Source: an uncultured Curvibacter sp. (GTDB lineage: Bacteria; Pseudomonadota; Gammaproteobacteria; Burkholderiales; Burkholderiaceae). From it: DNA of 5,792 bases. Numbering within the stretch: position 1 is the stretch's first letter; every line of letters begins with the position of its first letter. The notes under the pieces were generated by a model, which was not told the origin of the DNA, ran no database searches, and worked only from the letters and a program-made list of their open reading frames with translations. The DNA is taken from the NCBI GenBank assembly GCA_946481355.1, contig CAMLNH010000182.1:1-5792 (forward strand), written 5' to 3'. Of this stretch, positions 1 through 5,606 are shown in pieces. Position numbers and translations under genes: made by a program.

Positions 1-351
1 GAGTTTGCGCAGCTCAAGAGCAGTTCGAATCTGGTGCTGGTGACCCATATTGACGAGGTCGGCGTGGTGTCGGCGCGCTCCACGACCACTTACGCCCCGC
101 GTTTCAACGTCACCTTCAGCCTGGTGGATCGGCGTACGGAAGACTCGTTCTACGATACCACCATCTATTACGGTGTGGATGCGAGGAAGAACACCGAAGA
201 CCAGATCCTCGCCGATCCCAAGCACGTCTTCGAGACGTACGAACAGGCCATGCAGCACGGCGAAGACATGGCGACCATGTTCCGCGAGGGCATCCGCAAG
301 ATCGCCGCGCTCGCGGCACCCCAGGTGCGCAACGCCAAGATCCGGCCCTGA
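1..351 (+). CDS. C-terminal part of a hypothetical protein (5' end outside window)
   Basis: The reading frame is open from the first base of the window to a TGA at 349-351, giving 116 residues of a protein whose start lies upstream. A GTG at 34 could be read as a start, but the frame continues upstream without a stop and no clear ribosome binding site precedes it, so a truncated longer gene is the better call. The fragment has a beta-rich first half (residues about 10-60, with runs such as NVTFSLVDRR and TTIYYGVDA) and a helical, charged second half (about 75-116, containing TYEQAMQHGEDM). It has no cysteines, no membrane segment and no catalytic motif that I recognise. I cannot assign a function. 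It converges on priA with 8 bp between the stops, so it is not part of the priA transcription unit. Confidence 0.7.
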   Translation, partial: EFAQLKSSSNLVLVTHIDEVGVVSARSTTTYAPRFNVTFSLVDRRTEDSFYDTTIYYGVDARKNTEDQILADPKHVFETYEQAMQHGEDMATMFREGIRKIAALAAPQVRNAKIRP

Positions 352-363
352 GCGTCGGCTCAG
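348..363. other. Hairpin containing both convergent stop codons
   Basis: CTGAGC (348-353), loop GTCG, then GCTCAG (358-363) form a perfect 6-bp stem with a 4-base loop. The plus-strand TGA (349-351) and the minus-strand priA stop (360-362) are mirror images inside the two arms. No T-tract follows on either strand, so it is not a standard intrinsic terminator. It may still act as a weak bidirectional end or 3'-end stabiliser. Confidence 0.4.
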
Positions 364-2432
364 ATCGCCAGCGGATCCACGTCCACCGCCCAGCGGATCA
401 GGCCCTTGCCCTCGGGGCCCTGCCGCACGGTGTGCAGGGTGTCGTGCCAGTCCGCGAGGAAGCGCTGCAGCGCGGCGCGTGAGGGGCTCTCGATCAGCAT
501 CTGCGCGCGCTCCACATTCGCCACGCGCTGCACGCTCATGGGCACGGCGGGGTAGAGCGTGACATGGAGTGCGGCTGCGGCCTCGGTGCCGAAAGTGCTG
601 GCCGCGTTGAGGAAGGCCTGGGCTGTTTCCTGCGTGCGTGCTTCGGCACGGACCAGGGCCTGGAAGCTGTAGGGGGGCAGGCCGGCCTGCTCACGCTCTT
701 GCAGTTGCTGTGCTGCGAAGCCCGGGTAGTCGTGCTGCTTGAGGTTGGCGTAGAGCGGGTGCGTGGGGTGCTGGGTCTGCACCCACATCTCGCTCTGGGC
801 GCTGATGCCGGCATCGCGCCCGGCACGGCCCGCGGCCTGCATGAGCAGGCTGAACAGGCGCTCGGGCGCGCGGAAGTCGCTGGAGAACAGCGCGCTGTCG
901 GGGTTGGCCGCGGCCACCAGGGTGATGCGGCGGAAGTCGTGGCCCTTGGCGATCATCTGCGTGCCGACCAGCACGTCCACCTCACCGCTGTGCACCTGGG
1001 CCAGCTGGGTTTCGAGCTCACCCTTGAGCTTGGTGGTGTCGGCGTCGATGCGCGCGATGCGCACGGCGTTGCCGTCGGGGCGGCGCACCTCGGCCAGCAG
1101 CTCGGCCAGATGTTCCTCGAGCTTTTCGGTGCCGCGACCCATGGGACGGATGTCGGGGCTGCCGCAGCCCGGGCAGGCGCGCGGCACGCGCTCGGTGTAG
1201 CCGCAGTGGTGACAGCGCAGCGTGCGGTCGATCTTGTGGAAGACACGGTAGGCGCTACAGTGCGGGCACTCGCTCTTCCAGTCGCATTCATGGCAGTGCA
1301 GCACCGGCGCATAGCCGCGCCGGTTGAGGAAGACCATGCACTGTTCGCCACGCGCGATGCGCTCGGTGATGGCCTGCAGCAAGGGCGGCGAGAACACCGC
1401 GCCCTTGGGCTGGTGGTTCATGTCCACGCGGCGCACCAGCGGCAGGCTGCCACCATCGCCCACGCGGCTGGGCATGGCCAGCCGCACATAGCGCCCGCCC
1501 TCGGCGGCCGGGCGGCTGTGGTGCCAGCTCTCCAGCGAGGGCGTGGCCGAGCCGAGGATGACCTTGGCGTTTTCCAGCTTGCCGCGGTAGACCGCGAGAT
1601 CGCGCGCCGAGTAGCGCGCGCCTTCCTGCTGTTTGTAGCTGGGGTCGTGCTCTTCGTCGACGACGATCAGCTTCAGCGCGGGCATGGACGCGAACACCGC
1701 CATGCGCGTGCCCAGCACGATGCGCGCCGCGCCGCTGTGCGCGGCCAGCCAGCTCTTGAGGCGCTGCGGATTCGTCATGCCGCTGTGCAACGAGACCACG
1801 GCTTCGGTGCCGAAGCGGGCCGAGAAGCGTGCCTCCAGCTGGGGCGTGAGGTTGATCTCGGGCACCATCACGAGCGCCTGGGCTTCGGGCTCGCGTTCCA
1901 GCAGCTGTTGCACACAACGCAGATAGACCTCGGTCTTGCCGCTGCCCGTGGCGCCGAAGAGCAGGAAGGGGCCTGCCTGGGCTTCGATCTGCGCCATCAC
2001 GGCCTGCTGCTCGGGCGTGAGCCTGGGCACCTGTTCGGTCGCCGAGGGTGCAGGCGCGGCCGTCTTGCGCTTGAGGCGGCGGGCGAGCTGTTCGCTGCCC
2101 AGCTCGCGCAGCTGCGGCGGCAGGGCGGCCAGTGCCACTTCGCCAGCGGCGCGCTGGTAGTAGCTGGCCGCGAAGTCCACCAGCTGGCACCAGGCCGGTG
2201 TCAGCGGGGTCAGGGCGGTGAGCGCGTCCGTGATGGGGCGCAAACGCACGGGTTCGGGCACAGGCACGGGCGGCGTTGCGACCGGCCAGACGATGCCCAG
2301 GGTCTCACGCTTGCCCAGGGGTACACGCACCAGCGTGCCGGGTGCAAGTGTCTGCTCGCTCAGCCAACTCAGCGGGCCGCCGACCTGGCTATGCGCCGGG
2401 GTCTGAACCAGGATGGGGAGCGGATATGACAT
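360..2432 (-). CDS. priA: Primosomal protein N' (replication restart helicase PriA)
   Basis: PriA is a cytoplasmic superfamily 2, 3'-to-5' DNA helicase that recognises stalled or collapsed forks and recombination intermediates and reloads the replicative helicase through the primosome. The 690-residue product is close to the family's usual length (E. coli 732). Visible in order: an N-terminal DNA-binding part (1-105, with TPAHSQVGGPL); Walker A GATGSGKT at 160-167; the DEEH box at 259-262 followed by the aromatic/basic stretch around YKQQEGARYSARD; GSATPSLES near 294; eight zinc-binding cysteines in four pairs (380/383, 389/392, 407/410, 420/423); GTQMIAKGHDF at 490-500; the arginine-finger motif QAAGRAGR at 532-539; and a C-terminal domain ending near RWAVDVDP. 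All key residues are present. The ATG at 2432 is the first start available in frame and gives a family-typical N-terminus, although the ribosome binding site is poor (ACAGG almost touching the ATG). The gene follows hemE on the same strand after 389 bp that could carry its own promoter. Confidence 0.97.
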   Translation of the reverse strand: MSYPLPILVQTPAHSQVGGPLSWLSEQTLAPGTLVRVPLGKRETLGIVWPVATPPVPVPEPVRLRPITDALTALTPLTPAWCQLVDFAASYYQRAAGEVALAALPPQLRELGSEQLARRLKRKTAAPAPSATEQVPRLTPEQQAVMAQIEAQAGPFLLFGATGSGKTEVYLRCVQQLLEREPEAQALVMVPEINLTPQLEARFSARFGTEAVVSLHSGMTNPQRLKSWLAAHSGAARIVLGTRMAVFASMPALKLIVVDEEHDPSYKQQEGARYSARDLAVYRGKLENAKVILGSATPSLESWHHSRPAAEGGRYVRLAMPSRVGDGGSLPLVRRVDMNHQPKGAVFSPPLLQAITERIARGEQCMVFLNRRGYAPVLHCHECDWKSECPHCSAYRVFHKIDRTLRCHHCGYTERVPRACPGCGSPDIRPMGRGTEKLEEHLAELLAEVRRPDGNAVRIARIDADTTKLKGELETQLAQVHSGEVDVLVGTQMIAKGHDFRRITLVAAANPDSALFSSDFRAPERLFSLLMQAAGRAGRDAGISAQSEMWVQTQHPTHPLYANLKQHDYPGFAAQQLQEREQAGLPPYSFQALVRAEARTQETAQAFLNAASTFGTEAAAALHVTLYPAVPMSVQRVANVERAQMLIESPSRAALQRFLADWHDTLHTVRQGPEGKGLIRWAVDVDPLAI

Positions 2433-2484
2433 GCCTGTCGGAAAACTGAAACCGGATCTTCAAAAGTTTCTGCGAAGTTTTCTC

Positions 2485-2497
2485 TAAGTGCTTGATA
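2485..2497 (-). promoter_or_regulatory. IHF-consensus site upstream of priA
   Basis: Read on the minus strand this is TATCAAGCACTTA, an exact match to the IHF consensus WATCAANNNNTTR, set in AT-rich DNA 53 bp upstream of the priA start. IHF bends DNA at promoters and origins. Binding here is inferred from sequence only. Confidence 0.5.
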
Positions 2498-2528
2498 TGA
2501 AATGACTTTGTCCGTGATCCAGAAAATC

Positions 2529-2537
2529 TGTGGATAA
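2529..2537 (-). promoter_or_regulatory. DnaA box (TTATCCACA)
   Basis: Plus strand TGTGGATAA is the reverse complement of TTATCCACA, the high-affinity DnaA box. It lies about 97 bp upstream of the priA start and 31 bp from the neighbouring IHF-like site. It could make priA responsive to DnaA or be part of a larger DnaA-binding array. Confidence 0.6.
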
Positions 2538-2570
2538 CTTTGTTGAAAGCTTGTCACGATCTGCGCTGAG

Positions 2571-2587
2571 GCCTTGAAAATCAAGGC
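2571..2587. repeat. Perfect inverted repeat, 7-bp arms
   Basis: GCCTTGA (2571-2577), spacer AAA, TCAAGGC (2581-2587). A stable short hairpin in either transcript. No T-tract follows on either strand, so a terminator role for hemE is uncertain. It may alternatively be a protein-binding palindrome. Confidence 0.45.
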
Positions 2588-2633
2588 TTTCGACAAAATG
2601 CCCGCGAAAATGGCAAAGCGTTAATCTCATATA

Positions 2634-2646
2634 AATCAACAACTTA
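2634..2646 (+). promoter_or_regulatory. Second IHF-consensus site
   Basis: AATCAACAACTTA on the plus strand matches WATCAANNNNTTR exactly. It sits in the most AT-rich part of the region (about 2620-2655), between the two DnaA boxes, and points opposite to the first IHF-like site. Occupancy is inferred. Confidence 0.5.
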
Positions 2647-2651
2647 CACTA

Positions 2652-2668
2652 GCTACTGGTTTTGTAGC
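2652..2668. repeat. Inverted repeat GCTAC-7-GTAGC
   Basis: GCTAC (2652-2656), spacer TGGTTTT, GTAGC (2664-2668). It resembles short dispersed intergenic hairpin elements that I recall from Comamonadaceae genomes. Copy number in this genome cannot be judged from the window. Confidence 0.35.
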
Positions 2669-2715
2669 AACACAGACCCCGGCAGGTATGTCATGGCGCA
2701 CCGCAGCACGGATTT

Positions 2716-2724
2716 TGTGCATAA
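2716..2724 (-). promoter_or_regulatory. DnaA box (TTATGCACA)
   Basis: Plus strand TGTGCATAA is the reverse complement of TTATGCACA, which fits the DnaA box consensus TTATNCACA. It has the same orientation as the box at 2529-2537 and lies 187 bp from it, near the hemE end of the intergenic region. Confidence 0.5.
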
Positions 2725-2738
2725 GTGAGTCTGCACTG

Positions 2739-2764
2739 AGCCCGTTTTAGGGCTGTCCAGGACA
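2739..2764. repeat. Two adjoining palindromes downstream of hemE
   Basis: AGCCC (2739-2743) and GGGCT (2750-2754) form a 5-bp stem with a 6-base loop. The exact odd-centred palindrome TGTCCAGGACA (2754-2764) overlaps its last base. They lie 58-83 bp beyond the hemE stop. The first could help end or protect the hemE transcript, although no T-tract follows. The second looks more like an operator half-site pair. Neither has an identified ligand. Confidence 0.35.
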
Positions 2765-2821
2765 AACGCAGGAATAGGGGGAAACCATGAGCAGCGGTCG
2801 TGGTACGGGTCTTGACAGAGC

Positions 2822-3916
2822 TCAGAGCCGCATGCGGCGCGAGTGCGCATGGACGGCTTCGACCAGGGCTGACACATGGTCGGGCGGGGTGTACTGGCTG
2901 ATGCCATGGCCCAGATTGAAGATGTGCGTGGGGCCGCTGGTCGTGCGGTCCGTGTGCGGACGCCCAAAGCTCTCCAGCACCTTCTTCGCCTCGGTCTCGA
3001 TGGCCGCGGGCGGCGCAAACAGCACATTGGGATCGATATTGCCCTGCAGGGCCTTGCGGTCACCCACCTGGGCGCGTGCCCTGCCCAGGTTCATGGTCCA
3101 GTCCAGGCCCAGCACCTCGCAGTCCAGCGCGCCCATCTGCTCCAGCCAGAGACCACCGCCCTTGGTGAAGACGATGCGCGGCACGATCTGGCCGTCCACG
3201 CCCGTGCGCTTGAGTTGCGCCAGCACCCGGGCTGTGTAGGCCAGGCTGAATGCCTGGAAGGCGCCGTCGGCCAGCACGCCGCCCCAGGAGTCAAAGACCA
3301 TCACGGCCTGGGCGCCGGCGTCGATCTGCGCGTTCAGGTACGCGGCCACGGCCTCGGCATTGACCTGCAGGATGCGGTGCATGAGGTCGGGGCGGCTGTA
3401 GAGCATGCTCTTGACCAGGCGGTAGTCGTCCGAGCCCGCACCTTCGACCATATAGCAGGCCAGGGTCCAGGGGCTGCCCGAGAAGCCGATCAGGGGCACG
3501 CGGCCGTTCAAGGCCTTGCGGATGGAGGTGACGGCGTCGAAGACGTAGCGCAGCTTGTCCAGGTCGGGTACTTCGAGTCTGGCCACGGCAGCCTCGTCGC
3601 GCACCGGGGTGGCAAAGCGCGGCCCCTCGCCCTGCGCGAAGGACAGGCCCAGGCCCATGGCGTCGGGCACGGTGAGGATGTCGGAGAAGAGGATGGCCGC
3701 GTCCAGCGGGTAACGCGCCAGGGGCTGCAGTGTGACCTCGGTGGCGTAGTCCACATGGGTGGCCAGGCCCATGAAGCTGCCGGCTTTCGCGCGCGTGGCG
3801 CAGTACTCGGGCAGGTAGCGCCCGGCCTGGCGCATCAGCCACAGCGGGGTGTAGTCGGTGGCCTGGCGCAGGCAGGCGCGCAGGAAGGTGTCGTTCTGCA
3901 AGGGGGCGTAGCTCAT
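2822..3916 (-). CDS. hemE: Uroporphyrinogen III decarboxylase
   Basis: This cytoplasmic enzyme removes four carboxyl groups from uroporphyrinogen III to give coproporphyrinogen III, on the way to heme. The product has 364 residues (E. coli 354) and a single TIM-barrel domain. Residues matching the known active site are visible: R29 and R33 in [12 protein letters not shown]79 in ILFSDIL (the essential aspartate), Y155 in ACYMVEG, S210 in FDSWGG and H337 in NLGHG. The ATG at 3916 gives an N-terminus ([18 protein letters not shown]) that aligns with known HemE proteins. The frame stays open further upstream to 4090, but that part overlaps the previous gene in another frame and is not HemE-like. 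The ribosome binding site is weak (a run of five G two bases before the ATG). It lies 46 bp after the unknown membrane protein gene and probably shares its transcript. Confidence 0.97.
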   Translation of the reverse strand: MSYAPLQNDTFLRACLRQATDYTPLWLMRQAGRYLPEYCATRAKAGSFMGLATHVDYATEVTLQPLARYPLDAAILFSDILTVPDAMGLGLSFAQGEGPRFATPVRDEAAVARLEVPDLDKLRYVFDAVTSIRKALNGRVPLIGFSGSPWTLACYMVEGAGSDDYRLVKSMLYSRPDLMHRILQVNAEAVAAYLNAQIDAGAQAVMVFDSWGGVLADGAFQAFSLAYTARVLAQLKRTGVDGQIVPRIVFTKGGGLWLEQMGALDCEVLGLDWTMNLGRARAQVGDRKALQGNIDPNVLFAPPAAIETEAKKVLESFGRPHTDRTTSGPTHIFNLGHGISQYTPPDHVSALVEAVHAHSRRMRL

Positions 3917-3933
3917 AGCCCCCGATTGTCGCA

Positions 3934-3955
3934 GGCGCGGGGCGACGCCCGCGCC
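3934..3955 (-). other. GC-only hairpin in the hemE leader
   Basis: GGCGCGGG (3934-3941), loop of six bases, CCCGCGCC (3948-3955) make a perfect all-GC 8-bp stem within the 46-bp gap before hemE. On the minus strand no T-tract follows, so it is not a normal terminator. It could be an mRNA processing or pausing structure, or could influence hemE translation, since the start codon is 17 bases beyond it. Confidence 0.45.
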
Positions 3956-3962
3956 GCGGGCC

Positions 3963-4331
3963 TCAACGCGCCAGACGCACTTCGAGGATCTCGAAGTCCA
4001 GGGCCTCGTGGTAGATCTTGGGATCATGCGTGACCATGTGCAGCAGGATCTTTGGGGCCTGGTACGCGACCAGGCGGTGCGCCAGCACACCGACGATCAC
4101 CAGGCCCAGGCCCAGCCAGCGGTAGCCGTAGAAGGCCATGCCGATGCCGGTGCCGATGATGGGCAGGATCAGTGCGGTCAGCAGCAGACGGTGCTTGACG
4201 TATTTGCGCGCGCGGTCCGGGTTGACGATGACGCGGAAACGCCCGGCCGGCAGGCCGGTGCGAAATTCCTCGTAGGGGACGTAGATGCCTTCGCCGCCTT
4301 CGGCGCCTGCGCTGGGGGGTGTCTCGCTCAT
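3963..4331 (-). CDS. Hypothetical protein with two membrane segments
   Basis: I do not recognise this 122-residue protein. A polar, Glu/Gly-rich N-terminal part of about 45 residues (with [17 protein letters not shown]) leads into a basic patch (RARKYVKHR, 40-48). Two hydrophobic stretches likely to span the inner membrane follow (about 49-68 and 72-91), then a 30-residue tail (with [14 protein letters not shown]). The basic patch suggests a hairpin with both ends in the cytoplasm. There are no cysteines, so it is not an obvious thiol partner of the upstream redoxins. The ATG at 4331 is preferred (MSETPPSAG). A GTG at 4370 is an alternative that adds 13 residues and has a better-looking AAGGG element upstream. 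It sits 54 bp after the second redoxin gene and 46 bp before hemE, which suggests co-transcription. Confidence 0.75.
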   Translation of the reverse strand: MSETPPSAGAEGGEGIYVPYEEFRTGLPAGRFRVIVNPDRARKYVKHRLLLTALILPIIGTGIGMAFYGYRWLGLGLVIVGVLAHRLVAYQAPKILLHMVTHDPKIYHEALDFEILEVRLAR

Positions 4332-4385
4332 GATCTCGTTAGGGGTAGCCAGACGGTGATTCTGCACCACGGCGCCCGGCCCTTC

Positions 4386-4991
4386 TCAGCGGTAGGTGAT
4401 GGCGCAGCCGTAGGGCCGGCTCGCGGGCACGCTCAGGGGTTTGCCGGCCAGGGCCTCGGCCAGGCCCTGGCGCAGGTAGTTGGTGGCGCGCGGGATGTCC
4501 TCGACCTTGTGGCTGGGGATGTTGTCGATGCCGCCGGCATAGATCAGCTGGGCGCTGGGATTGAGCAGGAAGAAATGCAGGGCCGTGCGGGCACCGAAGG
4601 CCCGGCCCAGCACGCCGTCCTCGTCCATCAGCACATGGGCGGGCGCGGCCTTCTGTTCGGCCAGCCAGCGCGCCATCTGCGCCGGCGTGAGGAAGTCGGC
4701 GCTGCCGTCGGCCGTGGAGTTCACCGTGATCCAGACCACGCCCAGGCGGCGGGCCTCGGCTTGCAGACCCTGGAGGTTGCCGCTGCGGTAATGCTTCTGC
4801 ACAAAGGGGCAGCCCGGGTTGGTCCACTCCAGCACCACATGGCGGCCGCGGAAATCGGCCAGCCGCACCGTGTGCCCCAGGATATCGGTGCCCGAGAGGT
4901 CGGGCGCGGGCTGGCCCAGGGGCAGCGCGGCCCCGGCCGCGCCCGGGAGCAGGCCGGCCAGTGCCAGGCCCAGGGTCTCGCGCCGGCGCAT
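4386..4991 (-). CDS. Exported thioredoxin-fold / peroxiredoxin-like protein, copy 2
   Basis: The 201-residue product begins with a signal-like sequence: arginines 2-4, then ETLGLALAGLL, with likely cleavage after A21. The arginines give it a Tat-like look (RRETLG), but the match to the Tat motif is imperfect. The mature part is an AhpC/TSA-redoxin type thioredoxin fold: PAPDLSGTD (28-36), then LEWTNPGCPFVQKHY with C61, where thioredoxins carry CxxC. The second thioredoxin cysteine is replaced by valine (CPFV), as in the PRX-like 1 group. The only other cysteine is C196 in the C-terminal PYGCAITY. A disulfide-based reductase or peroxidase role in the periplasm is likely, but the substrate is unknown. 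It is a tandem paralogue of the preceding gene (start shared at 4991), and its translation is probably coupled to it. Confidence 0.88.
   Translation of the reverse strand: MRRRETLGLALAGLLPGAAGAALPLGQPAPDLSGTDILGHTVRLADFRGRHVVLEWTNPGCPFVQKHYRSGNLQGLQAEARRLGVVWITVNSTADGSADFLTPAQMARWLAEQKAAPAHVLMDEDGVLGRAFGARTALHFFLLNPSAQLIYAGGIDNIPSHKVEDIPRATNYLRQGLAEALAGKPLSVPASRPYGCAITYR
4792..4851. repeat. Direct repeat, copy A (redoxin active-site coding DNA)
   Basis: This 60-bp segment is matched by 5397-5456 with three mismatches, including 30 identical bases at its left end (4792-4821). It encodes the conserved stretch around the GCPF motif in the two tandem redoxin genes. Confidence 0.8.
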
Positions 4992-4993
4992 CA
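4989..4993 (-). promoter_or_regulatory. TGATG stop/start overlap
   Basis: The stop of the first redoxin gene (TGA, 4993-4991) and the start of the second (ATG, 4991-4989) share one base. No strong ribosome binding site is evident for the second gene, so its translation probably depends on ribosomes finishing the first. Confidence 0.75.
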
Positions 4994-5593
4994 GCGGTAC
5001 TTGATGGTGCAGCCGTAGGGGCGCGTGGTGGGCTGGCTCAGGGACTTGCCGGCCAGTGCCTCACCCAGGCTGGTGCGCACGTAGTTGGTGGCGGTCTTGA
5101 TGTCTTCGACACGCCCCGAGGGGATGCTGTCGATGCCGCCGGCATAGATGAGCTTGCCCTGCGGATCGACGATGTACATGTGCGGCGTGACGCGCGCGGC
5201 GTAGGCGCGACCGGCGGCGCCGTCCTCGTCCATCAGGGTGGCCGCGGGCGCGGCCTTCTGCGCATTCATCCAGCGGGCCAGCTGGGCCGGGTTCAGGTAG
5301 TCGCCATGCGAGGCTTCGGTGGAATTGATCGCCAGCCAGACCACGTTCTTTGCTGCCGCCTCCTTCTGCAGGGTCTGCATATTGCCGCTGTCGTAGTGCT
5401 TCTGCACAAAGGGGCAGCCCGGGTTGTTCCACTCGAGCACCACGTGGCGGCCGCGGTAGTCGCTCAGGCGCACGGTCTTGCCGTTCACGTCCTTGAGCGT
5501 GAAATCCGGGGCGGTCTGGCCCACGGTGGCGGCCTGGGCGCCGGCCAGCAACGTGGCGCCGACGATGAGGGGGGCAAGCAGTCGTTTGAGCAT
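4991..5593 (-). CDS. Exported thioredoxin-fold / peroxiredoxin-like protein, copy 1
   Basis: The 200-residue product starts with a clear Sec-type signal peptide: MLKR, a hydrophobic core to about residue 17, and an AQA cleavage site after A21. The mature domain has the redoxin layout: TAPDFTLKDVNGK (28-40), RGRHVVLEW, then NPGCPFVQKHY with C60, a middle region with LMDEDGAAGRAYAARVTPHMYIVD, and YAGGIDSIPSGRVED. It ends in RPYGCTIKYR with C195. These are its only cysteines. The thioredoxin CxxC is reduced to CPFV, as in the PRX-like 1 group, so C195 is the natural candidate for the second redox cysteine. An AGGAG six bases before the ATG and the 13-bp gap to the DsbD-family gene support this start and co-transcription. 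DsbD is a plausible electron donor. The substrate is unknown. Confidence 0.9.
   Translation of the reverse strand: MLKRLLAPLIVGATLLAGAQAATVGQTAPDFTLKDVNGKTVRLSDYRGRHVVLEWNNPGCPFVQKHYDSGNMQTLQKEAAAKNVVWLAINSTEASHGDYLNPAQLARWMNAQKAAPAATLMDEDGAAGRAYAARVTPHMYIVDPQGKLIYAGGIDSIPSGRVEDIKTATNYVRTSLGEALAGKSLSQPTTRPYGCTIKYR
5397..5456. repeat. Direct repeat, copy B
   Basis: Partner of 4792-4851, offset by 605 bp in the same orientation, with 57 of 60 bases identical. It lies in the first redoxin gene at the same protein position as copy A in the second. Confidence 0.8.
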
Positions 5594-5599
5594 GGCGTT

Positions 5600-5604
5600 C
5601 TCCT
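5600..5604 (-). promoter_or_regulatory. Ribosome binding site of redoxin copy 1
   Basis: AGGAG on the minus strand, six bases before the ATG at 5593 and immediately after the stop of the DsbD-family gene. It is the strongest Shine-Dalgarno match in the window and fixes the start of this gene. Confidence 0.8.
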
Positions 5605-5606
5605 GG

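Larger units (their letters stand above)
2433..2821. other. priA-hemE intergenic region, AT-richer than its surroundings
   Basis: This 389-bp stretch has no credible gene. By hand count, the blocks 2461-2520 and 2581-2640 are about 40% GC, in sharp contrast to the surrounding coding DNA. It contains two consensus DnaA boxes, two exact IHF-consensus matches and four short inverted repeats, all listed separately. It must also contain the end of the hemE transcript and probably the priA promoter. I found no convincing sigma-70 pair on the minus strand and no hairpin followed by a T-tract. Short open frames here (for example a TTG-started one at 2369-2596) have no family features. Confidence 0.8.

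Noticed and set aside
564..2429. A 621-codon open frame on the plus strand opposite priA
   Set aside because: Its product is a low-complexity Gly/Ala/His/Arg-rich sequence with no domain, typical of an antisense frame in GC-rich DNA. PriA on the other strand has every expected motif.
2571..2587. Intrinsic terminator of hemE
   Set aside because: The stem is good but no T-tract follows on the minus strand, and it lies over 230 bp beyond the hemE stop. It is kept only as an inverted repeat.
2369..2596. 75-codon minus-strand frame upstream of and overlapping priA
   Set aside because: It needs a TTG start with no ribosome binding site, overlaps the priA start in another frame and ends in an Arg/Ala-rich shadow tail.
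2787..3239. Plus-strand ATG with an AGGGGG just upstream, opening a 150-codon frame
   Set aside because: The start context is attractive, but almost all of the frame is antisense to hemE and its product has shadow-type composition.
2876..4033. A 385-codon plus-strand frame opposite hemE
   Set aside because: Same kind of antisense shadow. HemE is intact with all active-site residues.
3917..4090. Upstream extension of hemE to an earlier start at 4090
   Set aside because: The extension overlaps the preceding gene out of frame and is unlike HemE N-termini. The ATG at 3916 aligns with known family starts.
4008..5018. 336-codon plus-strand frame opposite the redoxin and membrane protein genes
   Set aside because: It crosses two intergenic gaps and several genes and has antisense-type Gly/Ala/Gln/His-rich composition.
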